Assembly (NCBI RefSeq): GCF_000715075.1
Contig: NC_134084.1
Coordinates: 104,264,411-104,328,410 of the forward strand
Length of the DNA stretch: 64,000 bases
Direction: 5' to 3'
From: Nicotiana tabacum
Taxonomy: Eukaryota; Streptophyta; Magnoliopsida; Solanales; Solanaceae
Every line of letters starts with the position of its first letter. Positions within the stretch are counted from its first letter, which is position 1. A program made the position numbers and the translations under genes. The notes under the pieces were generated by a model. That model was given only the letters and a program-made list of their open reading frames with translations. It had not been told where the DNA came from and did not search any database. Below, piece by piece: positions 22,336 to 34,509 of the stretch.

Positions 22336-23537
22336 AGGATTATTCCATTGTGGAGCAGTTGAGGAAGACACCGGCTCAGATTTCACTATTGTCATTATTG
22401 ATCCATTTAGACGAGCACCGTCGGGCTTTGATGAAGATCCTGAATGAGGCCCACGTTCCTGAAAAAATCTCAGTAAACCACTTGGAAATGATAGCTAACA
22501 AGATATTTGAGGTGAACAGAGTCACTTTTTTTGATGATGAGTTGCCCATGGAGGGTACCGAGCATAATAGAGCCCTCTATCTGATGGTGAAATGCGAAGA
22601 TTACGTGGTTACTCGGGTACTGATAGACAATGGTTCCAGCGCGAACATTTGCCATCTCTCCACTCTAAACAAGTTGAAGGTGGAGGATGAAAGAATTCAC
22701 AAGAACAGTATCTGTGTTCGGGGATTCGACGGTGGAGGGAAAGATTCAGTCGGGGACATAGTGCCTGAGCTTACAATAGGGCCAATTGAATTTACGATGG
22801 AATTCCAGGTGCTCGATGTGGCTGTTTCTTACAATCTGCTGTTAGGTCGACCCTGGATTCATGCTGCCAAAGCGGTCCCATCCACTCTGCATCAAATGGT
22901 CAAGTTTGAATGGGATAGACAGGAAATTGTTGTGCACGGCGAAGATAATCTGTGTGTTCCCAGTGATGCCATTGTTTTGTTCATAGAGTTTGGAGACGAT
23001 AAGGGGCCATGGGTTTATCAGGTTTTTGACACATTATCGGTAGAGAAAGTTCCAGAAGGGAAGTGCGTGCCAACTCCAAGGGTAGCTGCTGCATCAGTCA
23101 TGGTAGCCGTTGAAATGTTGAGAAATGGTTTTGTACCAGGCAAGGGTTTGGGTGCATCTCTGCAAGGTATCGTACAACCAGTTTCTCTTCCTAAAAACTT
23201 GGATACATTTGATCTGGGATTCAAGCCCACAGTCGCAGACGTGAGAAGAGCCAGAAAAATGAAACAGAAGGCATGGGCCCTTCCAAAGCCGGTCCCGCGT
23301 CTTTCCAGATCATTTGTCAGGCCTGGTACCAGAAAGCGCCCAGTAACGATGATTCCCAGTTCAATGGTTGATATGGATGGAGATTTTATTGAAAAGTTCG
23401 AGAGGTTATTCGCCGATGTGAACGTGTTAGAGATTGGAGAGGGTTTGAGTAAGGCGGATGTGCAATTTGTTGGGCCCAGTGCAAAGATTAACAATTGGGA
23501 AGCTACTCCTCTCCCCACCGGGAAGGAGTTTTGGTAG
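22336..23537 (+). CDS. pro: protease plus G-patch-like region of element B (open segment of gag-pro)
   Basis: The longest intact piece of B: no stop from 22337 to the family stop TGG-TAG at 23535-23537. The protease active site is DNGSSANI (GAC at 22626), followed by YNLLLGRPWIH. The G-patch-like NGFVPGKGLGASLQGI lies at about 23125-23172, followed by an Arg/Lys-rich tail. The final TGG-TAG overlaps the splice donor. It would be made only as part of the gag-pro polyprotein, which upstream stops prevent, so the open frame does not mean the copy works. Confidence 0.8.
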
Positions 23538-23705
23538 TTTACTTTGATTTTCTTTCAGTTTATCTGGATTACTCCAGGGTTGTAATTCATATTCTATGTT
23601 CCGTCCGTTTGGATGTATAAACCTTGTTATCTTTAATTTCAATGAAATGCAATTTCCTTTTTTCCCTTCCTGATAGTTTTTGTTTTTCTTCTCTTCCTTG
23701 TACAG
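23534..23705 (+). other. Putative Ogre intron between pro and RT (element B)
   Basis: 172 bp, donor G|GTAGTT, acceptor CCTTGTACAG ending at 23705. Removal joins TTT-TG to T-TCT-TTT, in frame with RT, the same phase as in A and C. The T-rich 3' half fits a polypyrimidine tract. Confidence 0.8.
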
Positions 23706-26700
23706 TTCTTTTTATGCTGGCTTTAATGATATGACATGCATGAGGAATCTCCGGCCCAGTCTTAAAAGCCAATCTAATTCCGAAATAATAATTCAAGAAA
23801 TAGAGTGTGATGATGAATCGGAATATGATGAGGATGAGGCCTTTGAAGAGATTAGTAAGGAACTAAGCTATTTTGAAGAAAAACCCAGGCCTAACCTGAA
23901 TGATACAAAAACAATCAATTTGGGGGACCAAGATAATGTCCGGGGAACAAAAATAAGTGTCCATCTTGAACCACAACTCAGAGAGGAGATAATTAAAGCA
24001 CTGTTCGAGTATAAAGATGTTTTTGCATGGTCCTATGACGACATGTCGGGTCTAAGAACTGACTTGGTGGTTCACAAATTACCCACTGACCCGGCATTTT
24101 CCCCTATCAAGCAGAAGCTGAGGAAATTTAAAACTGATATGAGTGTGAATATTAAGGAAAGGGTTACCAAACAGTTCGAGGCCAAAGTCATTCGGGTCAC
24201 CCAGTATCCCACCTGGTTAGCCAATGTTGTGCTTGTGCCGAAGAAAGATGGTAAGACCAGGGTGTCTATTGATTATCGAGATCTCAACAAGGAAAGTCGC
24301 AAGGATAACTTTCCGTTGCTGAACATCCATATATTGATCGATAATTGTGCCAAACATGAGCTTGGTTCTTTTGTGGATTGATATGCGGGCTACCACCAGA
24401 TCTTAATGGATGAGGAGGACGCTGAAAAGACGGCCTTCATCACACCATGGGGAACATACTGCTATCGGGTCATGCCATTTGGTTTGAAAAATGTTGGGGC
24501 AACCTACATGAGGGCGATGACGACCATATTCCATGACATAATACATAGGGAGATCGAGGTTTATGTGGATGATGTGATTGTAAAGACTAGAAAGCAGTCT
24601 GACCATGTCAAAGATTTGAGAAAGTTCTTCCAAAGGCTTCGCAGGTACAATCTCAAGCTCAATCCTACAAAATGCGCATTCGGTGTTCTGTCAGGAAAGT
24701 TGTTGGGATTCATAGTCAGCCGCCGAGGTATTGAATTAAACCCGTCAAAGATCAAAGCTATCCAGGAATTGCCACCCCCAAAGAACAAAATTGAGGTAAT
24801 GAGTCTGTTGGGAAAATTGAATTACATCAGAAGGTTTATTGCTCAGCTCACGATGACTTGTGAGCCTATCTTCAAACTATTAAAGAAAGATGTTGCGGTC
24901 AAGTAGACAAATTAATATCATGAAGCATTTGATAACATAAAGGGGTACTTGTCAAACCCACCTGTGTTGGTCCCACCGGAACCAGAGAGACCTTTGATTC
25001 TGTATTTGATAGTCTTAGACAATTCATTTGGATGTGTGTTGGGATAGCATGACATCACTGGCAGGAAGGAGCAGGCCATATATTATCTTAGCAAGAAGTT
25101 CACATCTTACGAGGTTAAGTACACTCACTTTGAGAGGACATGTTGCGCCCTAACTTGGGTAGCACAGAAGTTGAAGCACTATTTGTCATCTTACACTACT
25201 TACCTCATCTCTCGTTTGGATCCGTTAAAGTATATCTTTCAGTAACCTATGCCTATAGGGAGGCTCACAAAGTGGCAAATCTTGCTCACAGAATTTGACA
25301 TCGTCTATGTGACTAGGACTGCGATGAAAGCACAAGCATTGGCCGACCATTTGGCTGAGAATCCTATGGATGAAGAATACGAACCTTTGAAGACCTATTT
25401 CCCTGATGAAGAGGTAATGTACATTGATGAATTGGAACATATTGCAAAGCCAGGATGGAAACTTTTCTTTGATGGGGCTGCTAACATAAAAGGCGTTGGG
25501 ATAGGAGTGGTACTTGTTTCTGAAACAGGGCATCACTACCCTATTACGGCTCAGCTTTGGTTCTACTGTACTAACAACATGGCTGAGTACGAGGCATGCA
25601 TTTTGGGTTTGAGGATGGTTGTGGATATGGGTGTCCAGGAAGTCTTGGTCTTGGGTGACTCGAACCTTGTGGTGCACCAGATTCAAGGAGAATGGGAAAC
25701 TAGGTATCTAAAACTTATACTGTACCGACAATATTTACATGATCTTTGTCAACGGTTCCAATCAATAGAGTTCAGGCATATTCCAAGGATTCACAATTAG
25801 GTCGTCGATGCTTTGGCTACTCTGGCGTCAATGTTGCACCATACCGATAAGGCTTATATGGATCCTTTGTAGATTCAGATCCATGATAAGCATGCTTACT
25901 ATAATGTGGTGGAAGAAGAGATCGATAGGGAACCCTGGTTTCACGATATCAAGGAATACATCAGGATGGGGGTGTATCCAGTACAAGCCACAGGTGATCA
26001 AAAGAGAACAATTAGGCAGTTGGCAAGCGGTTTTTTCTTCAGTGGAGGGGTTCTGTACAAAAGGACTCCAGACCTTGGGCTACTGAGATGCATAGATGCT
26101 AGGCAGGCTACAACTATTATGACCTAAGTACACTCTGGAGTCTGTGGACCGCACATGAGTGGGTACGTGTTGGCAAAGAAGATTCTCCGATCAGGTTATT
26201 ATTGGCTCACTATGGAGCGAGATTGTATTAGTTTTGTGCGTAAATATCATCAATGCCAAGTGCATGGAGACTTGATTCATTCTCCACCATCTGAATTACA
26301 CACGATGTCTGCACCGTGGCCGTTTGTTGCATGGGGCATGGATGTCATTGGGCCAATTGAGCCATCAGCATCAAACGGGCACAGGTTCATTCTGGTGGCC
26401 ATAGACTACTTCACCAAGTGGGTAGAGGCTAAAACATTCAAGTCTGTAACCAAGAAGGCGGTGGTTGATTTTGTGCACTCAGATATCATTTGCCGGTTTG
26501 GGATACCAAAGGTGATCATTACAGACAATGGGGCTAATCTCAATAGTCATCTGATGAAAGAGGTGTGTCAACAATTTAAGATTACACATCGCAATTCCAC
26601 CCTATATCGCCCCAAGGCGAATGGAGCAGTCGAGGCAGCCAACAAGAATATAAAGAAGATACTTCGAAAAATGGTGGAGGGTTCTAGGCAGTGGTATGAA

Positions 26701-27183
26701 AAGCTGCCGTTTGCATTGCTAGGTTATCCCACTACTGCCTGTACTTCAGTAGGGGCGACTCCTTATTTGTTGGTGTATGGCACCGAAGTAATGATACCCG
26801 CAGAAGTGGAAATTCCAACCCTTCGAATTGTCGCGGAGACTGAGATCGATGATGATGAGTGGGTCAAAACCCGCTTGGAACAATTGAGTCTGATTGATGA
26901 GAAAATATTAGCAGCAGTGTGTCATGGCCAGTTGTATCAATAGTGAATGGCCAAAGCATATAATAAGAAGGTGTATCCACGGATGTTTGAAGTGGGTCAG
27001 TTAGTATTGAGACGTATCCTTCCACATCAGGCTGAGTCCAAAGTCAAGTTCGCTCCAAACTGGCAGGGGCCATTCATCGTAGCTAGAGTGTTGTCAAATG
27101 GCGCTTTGTATTTAACAGATATAGAAGGCAAGTGTGTAGAAATGGCCATTAATTCCGATGCGGTCAAGAGATACTATGTATGA
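23706..27183 (+). pseudogene. pol: pol of element B: RT, RNase H, archaeal RNase H, integrase (broken)
   Basis: Domains as in A. The RT has YVDDVIVK near 24562. RNase H lies at about 24890-25250. The archaeal-type RNase H (about 25450-25830) has FFDGAANIKG, TNNMAEYEACILG and LGDSNLVVHQ. The integrase core keeps D, D and E (WGMDVIGP, TDNGANL, NGAVEAANKN), but one finger cysteine is replaced (KYHQC instead of KCHQC near 26245). Stops: TGA 24379, TAG 24904, TAA 24913, TAG 25045, TAA 25243, TAG 25798, TAG 25870, TAA 26126 and TAG-TGA 26941-26946. I see no frameshift, so the decay is almost all by point changes. Confidence 0.9.
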
Positions 27184-30111
27184 TTTTCTCTAGTTAATTT
27201 ATATTTGTTTGCACTTGGCATATTTTTGAAGATTTGGAATGACGAAGGCATTTTGTTCTGCTATCCAAACACTTTATCCTTTGTTACCCCTTTGAACCTT
27301 ATTTATTTTCTTTCATACCCCTCTTTCGGAATCAGTAGCAAATATCAGAAACACAAGTGTAAAAGATAAGTAAAGGAAGGAGAGAAAAATAGAAAGAAAA
27401 GAATGAAAAGAGAAAGAAAGAATGAAAAGAGAAAGAAAAGAATGAAAAGAAAAAAAAGAGGAAGAAAAACAACAAAAAGAGAAAAAGAAAGCAAAAAAAA
27501 GAAAGAAAAGAAAGAGAAAAGAGAAAATCACAACAACAAAGTAATTTTTATTGACATGAACTACGTTCAACCTGATTCCTTTTAAGGATACGTAGCAACC
27601 ACATGGTTTGGTCCTATCAAAATAAAAATCCAAAAGTCCCCAAGCAAAGAAACTGGGGCAGAAGTTGTGGTTGTTGTAAGAAATCTGATTCTGAAAGTTG
27701 TAATTTTGAACCTATGTGAACTGTTTTGAGCCTTTGATATCCTTTATTTTTAACCTTATCCAAAAGCCCACGTTACAGTCCAAAGAAAGACCTTCCGATC
27801 AGTCTTCGAGAGATGTCAAGTCAAGCAAGGAGAGGTAATTCATATCAGGGGCAACACTCTGGTCCAAGTGGAAAAATAATGAAAACGAGAGTCTTATTGA
27901 TGAAAATCCTCACGGGCATCGTAAGGCGATGAAAGCTGAGAGAAATCAAAATGAGAGAGTCTTATTGGTGAAAACCATTACGGGAACCGTAAGGCAAAAG
28001 TGAGTTGAGAGATGAACAAATGAGAGAGGCTTGTTGGTGAAAACCCTTCAGGGCACTGCAGGCCGAACAAGGTCAAGGTTTTGGTGAAGAAATCAGGTTA
28101 TGGAAACTCCGGGGCAGCAAAGTATGGCAACTGAAAGTTGATTAGTTGGACAGATTGGGCCGATTAATCCGAAATGCATGTCATGATCATTGGTGCGAGC
28201 TGCCCCACTCAGATAAGTCTCTTTTCTTTTTTTCCCTTCAGATAGTCTTCCAGTTTTGGATTTTCTTATCCTTAACTCTGAAAGTCATTGCATTTCATTT
28301 CTTTGGGGTTTATTTCTCTAAGATGTTCCCAGTGTCAGTTCTGTTTAAGCAAATAAGAAGGAATTTCAAAGCTCACTACCAGCTTCAAAAATTGCAAAGC
28401 ACAGTGAGACCAGAGCATACCAAAGATAGCATGATGTAAAGTGGGATAAAGTGCCAGCAAAAGTTCCATCGGCAGAATGATTTAGTAATTTCATGGGAGA
28501 TGCAGAGGTTCAGTTAAAGCGGTTAGAGATGTGAAACAACGGTTCAGGTATAGAACACTCGGTTCATCCAAAGTCATGGAGGTTTGAAAGTCAGCCGGGA
28601 AGTCAAGCGGTTCTTAGCCAGTTCAGAGGGAGCCAATCAAAACAAAGCACGGCAGCGGAGAGACCTTAAGCAAAGAATGCCATCTACTAACTACCGCATT
28701 TAAACTGACAAGATTTCTCTTTGATTGAAACATGGGCAGTAAATTTTGGTTGTTTCGGAGAAATCCTTCACAGGGGAAAGCCAAGCACCAGACAGGTTTG
28801 ACTTTTGATTTGCAGGACCCGCCTAGATAATGGGATTTAGTTTTAAGGTTTCAAGACCCTCCTGGATAATGGGATTTAATTTTTGTTGCCAGGACCCTCC
28901 TGGATAATGGGATGTAGTTTAAGACTTTCTTAGATAACAAGATGTAGCAGGAGTAACACCTTTAGAAGATATGATTTAGATTTTTAAAGCCGTCATTTAA
29001 CTAGGAGTTTTCAGGACCCTCTTGGATAATGAGATTTAGCTTTCAAATTTATAGAGATATTGGGTAACACGATTCAATTAACACTTACGATGCGCCCAGC
29101 ACCAAACTGGGGCAGAAGTTTTCTTTGTTTGTCTTTGTCTATTTTGTGGAAATCAGGCGCCCACCTGGAGAACAAGGGAATACATTTTAAGTTTAGCAAT
29201 CAGGTGCCCACCTGGAGAATAAGGGAATACATTTCAAGGTTCAGCAATCAGGCGCCCACCTGGAGAACAAGGGAATACATTTTCAAGTTCAGCAATCAGG
29301 CGCCCACCTAGAGAACAAGGGAATACATTTCAAGTTCAGCAATTAGACGCCCACCTGCAGAATAAGGGAATGCCAAACTGGGGCAGAAGTTTTCTTTGTT
29401 TTTGTCTATTTTGTGGCAATCAGGCGCCCACCTGGAGAACAAGGGAATACATTTCAAGTTCAGCAATCAGGCGCCCACCTGGAGAATAAGGGAATACGTT
29501 TCAAGTTCACCAATCAGGCGCCCACCTGAAGAATAAGGGAATACATTTCAAGGTTCAGCAATCAGGCACCCACCTGGAGAACAAGGGAATACACTTCAAA
29601 TTCAGCAATCAGGCACCCACATAGAGAATAAGGGATATATTCAAGTTTCAGCAACTAGGCGTCCACCTGGAGAAAGGGAGGACATCTCATATTACAATTC
29701 AAGATGGCAACAAGGGAATTCCACCGGGAGAACACAAGTCAACAAGGCAACAAGAACCACAAGAGCAAGTTTGAAGATATAGATAGGATTTAGCAAATCA
29801 TAGATCATAGTTTAGGCTAGCTTCTTTTATTTTGTCGTGGTGTAATAAGGGGTTCAGCAAGCAGTAGCAGCAGCAGCAGCAGCAATAGTGAAATCACAGT
29901 TTCATGGTAGTCCCAGCTACCAAAACTCCCCGAACTACACTGACCTGATTCCTTTATAGCCAAGGATATGTAGGCAACCTCGGAAGCAGTGTGCGATCAA
30001 ACCTTTCAAAAATGCTTCTCATGGAGTATTCAAACGGGCAAAAATCGCTCGTATCCGCTCACTTTATCTTTGCACGAAAACTCTTCGTGTTTCCGGGCAA
30101 AGAGGAGCAGC
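27184..30111 (+). other. Non-coding 3' region of element B
   Basis: 2.9 kb with the same blocks as A in the same order: homopurine tract (27365-27535), motif copy (27558-27615), 67-bp-type repeats (27885-28065), CAGGACCCTCCTG units (28814-29030), CAGG..CCTG array (29145-29670), GCA microsatellite (29865-29885), motif copy (29932-30000) and the PPT with its hairpin (30070-30111). No gene supported. Confidence 0.8.
29145..29670 (+). repeat. 11-unit CAGG..CCTG tandem array of element B
   Basis: Eleven units of about 45 bp with core CAGGCGCCCACCTGGAGAAC, then AAGGGAATACA and TTCAAGTTCAG. The inverted pair CAGG/CCTG is kept although the middle bases and flanks differ from A's array. One unit is interrupted by a copy of the GGGGCAGAAGTTTTC segment. 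Confidence 0.9.
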
Positions 30112-33100
30112 TGTGAGCACGTGATTTTTGCCCTATATGAATTATTCTCATAGATTCAAGAAAAATAATTTTTTTCTATTATTTCCAATTTCGTAGATTT
30201 TCGTAGCATTTTTGTTATTGTTTGCATTTGTCTATGCATGTTTATTTTATTTAATTCATGAAAATACAAAAGAAATACACTGCATTCGCATTTTAGGATC
30301 TAATTTTGCATGCTTGAATTAATTAGTAATTTAGTGTTTTATAAAAATGGAAAAATCACAAAAAAAAAAATAACTTATTTTTGCATTCTAAATTTTTAGT
30401 TTCGAATTTTGGTGGTTTTTCTTTAATTTGGTATTTAATTAGTTGTGGTAATTATTATTTAGAGTTAGTTAATTTAATTTGATAGGATAATTTGATTAGG
30501 AATTAATTTAGGTTTTATTTTAATTTTAATTTAGAAGAAAGTGAAAAACTTGAAAAAATTGAAATGAAGAAAAGGAATTTAGGCAAAATTAATTGAATTA
30601 TCTCAGGCCCAACCGCAGACCACCCGTTTAACCCAGGCCCAGACCCGCCTCACCCGACCTAGTCTTCTTGGACGACCAAACGACGTCGTTTCATTTAAAA
30701 CAAATCCTGGTCATCGAGGTTTTCCAGATCCAACGGTGGGGAAGCTGGGGTCTTCGGGTATAAAACTGTCCTAACGCACCCCCCTAACCCCTCTCATCGT
30801 CCCCACACACACTTAGAGAACCCCTCACCGCCTCTGTCGTGAGCCGCGTACCGGAAATCGCCTCCGCCGGCGGCGTTGCTCTAATCGACCCCATTTTTAC
30901 ACCATAGATTCCTCTCCTTCTCCTCTTTCCAAATCTCCAAACCTCCTCCCTCGAATCCCAGCCCAACCTCTCGAATCTTGAATCAAAGAGAACGACTAAA
31001 ACCCTAACTCATCCAATTGGCCCCAAAATAACACCCCTGAACCCCCGTCTCACCCTCATTCCAGAAATCCACTCTATTTCCCTCGAATATTAGTGAAGCT
31101 CCTCGGATCTGGATTTGAAGGGACAACCCTAAAAGTCCAAAGGTCCGAATCAGCGAGGGTTAGAAGATTTTAGGCCTAAATCGATGTTACTCGTGTGTTT
31201 TTTATATTAAAAAAATATACGATTAACTTCGGATCGGGCCGGAATCGATGAGTTGAAGGTTGTTCCATATGAACTTTTGTCCGGGTCCTCTTAGGTATAT
31301 CTCTTTTCTTCTTCTCAGTTCTCTTTCTTCTCTACTCCTTCGTTTCTTCTATTATTTGTTGTCCCGTTAGGTCTTTTGTGTTCGTTTATGGGTTGTTTAT
31401 TACGCATGTTATTTTAAACATATAAGGTCACTTAGCTTGATTAATTAAGTTAGTTTTATCTGGTAATTTCTTTAATTATAGCCCGGTACTTGATTTCTAT
31501 TTTTGAAGTTGTTCAGACTCGTCTCTGTTATGAGCATTTGTTTCAATCAATTCGACTTGGTCTGGGTTTGGGTTTATGCCTTTAATCTTCTGATTTACTG
31601 GTTTGGGCTGAACCTGAATTAATTCAATTGGGTCGATTCAACCCATGACCGGTCTTGGTTAAAGGTAATTTCAGGGTCTTTAAAGGGTAATTTGGGTAAT
31701 TTAGATTAAAGAATCTTTCATAATAGAAATAGGAAGCTTCTAGTGAGGGGTTTTTATTGAATTTCAGAAGTATAGTAGGTTAGCTTGGGGAACAAGTCAG
31801 TAAATAAGGGGTCAAGTAGCTAAAAATGAGAATTAAAGAGGGAGGCAGAGGGCAAAGTTAAAATCCTAAGGTCTGCCCTAGTCCCTTGCCTATAAAGGCA
31901 TCCTAAACTTGCCTTTCAAGGCAGACCCAAGAGAAAAAATGAAAGAAAAATCCAAAAATTTAAAACCGGCTGAAAAATTGGAATGAAGTGACTGTTTCAT
32001 TGAAAATCATCCTGTGATTTCTCAAGTTTTCAATTTCTGAAAAGGTTTTCTAATTTTTCTAGTGAAAAATGGATTTTAGTGGGTGTTTAAGGTTTAGTTT
32101 GTGAAGTTGTTGTGGTTACTGTTAGAGGGGGATTGTTTTTACTTCTTTCATACTCATTTTGGTTTGAGCTGATTCTGCTGGTGTTGATTCTGTTATACTG
32201 CTGCTGCTTGACTGCAAATTCTTCACATCGTTTGTTTGCTTTGCTCATTTCCAGGTATTCCTCGATCATATGGATGCCCTTTGATGTAGCTCGAAGTATG
32301 GATTTGGAAAATAAGATAAATTTGGATGTTGTGAATCTGAATCATCTTCTCTTCTTTCAATTTAGTAATTAACTTGTCATACTTGGTTTGAGAAAGATTC
32401 TGGTGGATGTATTTATTTAAGAGTGAGTTGTAATTGGAGTTTAGATCATGTTAATTGGTAAATGTTGTCCTCTTATGATTTGGTCAACATATTCTGCTAT
32501 TAGTATTAAATCTTGGCTTTGTGTGATCATCTTTGCTTGAGTATGGTTCTGTATATTTGGGAAATCAGGAGTTTAGCTTTGTTGAGTTTGTACAAATTGG
32601 ATAACCTTGCATTGCTGAGAGTTCAAAATTGGTTAGTGGACCATTAGCTAGGTCATGCGTTGAGTCTATTAGCGTAAGAATGTGTTGTATTTAACCTCTG
32701 ATTTTTTGTTAGGTAGTTGTTGATGTCAAGTCTTTATTAATGGGTATCTAAGATAAGGGAAATGAGGTACATGGGAACGTATGCCAACGTATGTACATTG
32801 GGTATGGAAATTGTGTTAGTATGCAGGGTATTAATTTGATGGTGTATAAGGCATGGTAAATACATCCTAGACAATTCATTTGACTTAATGTGGGTATTTG
32901 TTTGTTTAAGCATCCATTGATATTTCGTTGTGTAGAAAGTGTTAAAGATCAGTAGCTTAATTTGGACTACATAGTGGCCATCTGGAGCCCAATTTCTAAT
33001 GGAATTAATTTAGGCTCAAAGGGATTCGATCCTGAGTTCTCGTCCTTCAGCTGCAATGTTTTCGAATTAGGCCTGTTATTGAGGTTTGACCCAAATCATT

Positions 33101-34009
33101 TTAAAGTTGATGGTTCCCTAGTCATAGTACATTATTGGGCTCAGTTTTAAAAAGGAAATGGACCTTTGTTTACTTATTCCGTTTTTGAGTTTAAACTTTA
33201 ACATAAAACACCTCTTGAGTTCCTTTGGGCTTTTCTTTAATTAAGTTAGACTATCTCAAAAGTATATTGGAGGGTGTGCCATATTAGACAATAAAAATAG
33301 TTCATGACCCTACTAAATCTAGCTTGAATACCCTTTAAAATTGAAATTGAGGTACGCCATGCCAAACAAAAATGACAATTGCGTGGCCCTCATTTAATTA
33401 ATCTTGTTTTGATCCTTAGAATTCGAGGCGTGCCGTTTAGTTGAAATTCTATGGCCCTCGCAAAGTTGCAAACGCGTAGTCACTTTAGGCGCATTATTTT
33501 AATCATTAATTTCCTAAACTCGGGTGCGCATTTATGTGACCCAAATCCAAATCTCAACAACGTTAAATAAAATGTGTCGTGGACCGCGGGTGCATTTATG
33601 TGACGCGGTTCAATACATATTTTAAATGACGTTGCAATTTTTCCTAAAATTAATTAAAAGCGGTTAAAAAATTAAAATTGCACATAGATTCAAAATGTAT
33701 TAAAATCAGATAATAGGCCAATTATGACAGTTGAGCGACCGTGCTAGAACTACGGAATCCGGAAATGCCTAAAACCTTCTCCCGGATTAACAGAATTCCT
33801 TACCCGAATTTCTATGTTCGCGGACTGTAATACTGAGTCAATTTTTTCCTCGATTCGGGATTCAAAACCGGTGACTTGTGACACCATAATTTATCCCAAG
33901 TGGAGACTCTGAATCTTTAAATAAATAAATCTCATTTCAATTGTTCTTTAATTGGAAAAACTCCCTTATACACCCTTCCGCAGGGTGTAGGCAAAAAGAA
34001 GGTGTGATA
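30112..34009 (+). repeat. 3' LTR of element B (3.9 kb)
   Basis: Starts TGTGAGCACGTG after PPT AAAGAGGAGCAGC and ends GAAGGTGTGATA (family end TGACA, one base changed). Contains the palindrome AACGACGTCGTTT (30679), TATAAAA (about 30760), TATA within the paired palindromes (31885-31924), both U5 hairpins (33756-33788; the second, at 33883-33909, is partly decayed) and a PBS-like site (33900). No genes supported; open frames such as 32112-32372 and 32962-33150 look incidental. Confidence 0.87.
31885..31924 (+). promoter_or_regulatory. TATA box inside paired palindromes, 3' LTR of B
   Basis: TTGCCTATAAAGGCA followed by TTGCCTTTCAAGGCA, the same arrangement as at 13103 in A. Conservation between diverged LTRs supports a cis role; promoter use is inferred. 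Confidence 0.5.
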
Positions 34010-34509
34010 ATGTCCCCTTTGCCTGGGGACGCTGCGTTTCATGCTGCATATCCCGATAGATAGGTTGATATTCCTCCTAGTAGACTATTAGCGGAAGGTG
34101 TTGGTGCACTCCACTTGCTCCGGAGTTGCCTATTTGGTCAGTATGATTTGGACATGTATTGATTGGTATGGTGGGGTCTTGTTCCGACCTTTATGATTTT
34201 ATGTACTTTTAGAGGCTTGTAGACAGATGTTAGGTGTATAGATACTTGTATGGCCTTGTCGGCCTATATTTTGAGTTTATAAATGGTCATGTCGACCTCA
34301 TAGGCCCATATGTCATATGTATAAGTTTCTATATCATGTTGGGCCATCATATGTTGAGTATTCCCTTATATTTGTATTCTTGTTATCTCATGACGGATTT
34401 TCTGGCTCATTTACCCATGATAGTATGATAAGAAAGATATGTTACGTTGGTACTCGATTGAGTAAGGCCTCGGGTGCTCGTCGCGGCCCCTTCGGTTTGG
34501 GTCGTGACA
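34010..34509 (+). mobile_element. 3' end of a chromovirus-like (Del/Tekay type) gypsy element
   Basis: The end reads CGTCGCGGCCCC, then GGGTCGTGACA, which I recognise as the LTR terminus of Del/Tekay-like chromoviruses in Solanaceae. Upstream text (GGTGTTGGTGC, TATGGCCTTGTCGGCC) fits the same family. Only the last 500 bp remain, cut on the left by element B's 3' LTR. The element ends exactly where copia sequence begins, consistent with insertion into the copia. The subfamily is from memory. Confidence 0.55.

Larger units (their letters stand above)
15120..34009 (+). mobile_element. Ogre/Tat-type Ty3/gypsy element B
   Basis: Order: last 900 bp of the 5' LTR, primer site, leader, ORF1, gag-pro, intron, pol, 3' region, PPT and full 3' LTR (30112-34009). 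The 900-bp piece at 15120-16019 matches 33110-34009 over the same length with few differences by eye, so it is B's own 5' LTR. Its missing part should lie left of the window, on the far side of element A. All coding regions have stops; nearly all are point changes. B belongs to the same subfamily as A and is more distant from C. Confidence 0.88.

Noticed and set aside
1..34009. Endogenous pararetrovirus
   Set aside because: Integrase, LTRs and PPT/PBS layout identify Ty3/gypsy Ogre elements; no movement or coat protein features seen.
34010..34428. Small frames in the 34234-34595 interval
   Set aside because: Fall in a chromovirus-like LTR end and the start of a copia fragment.
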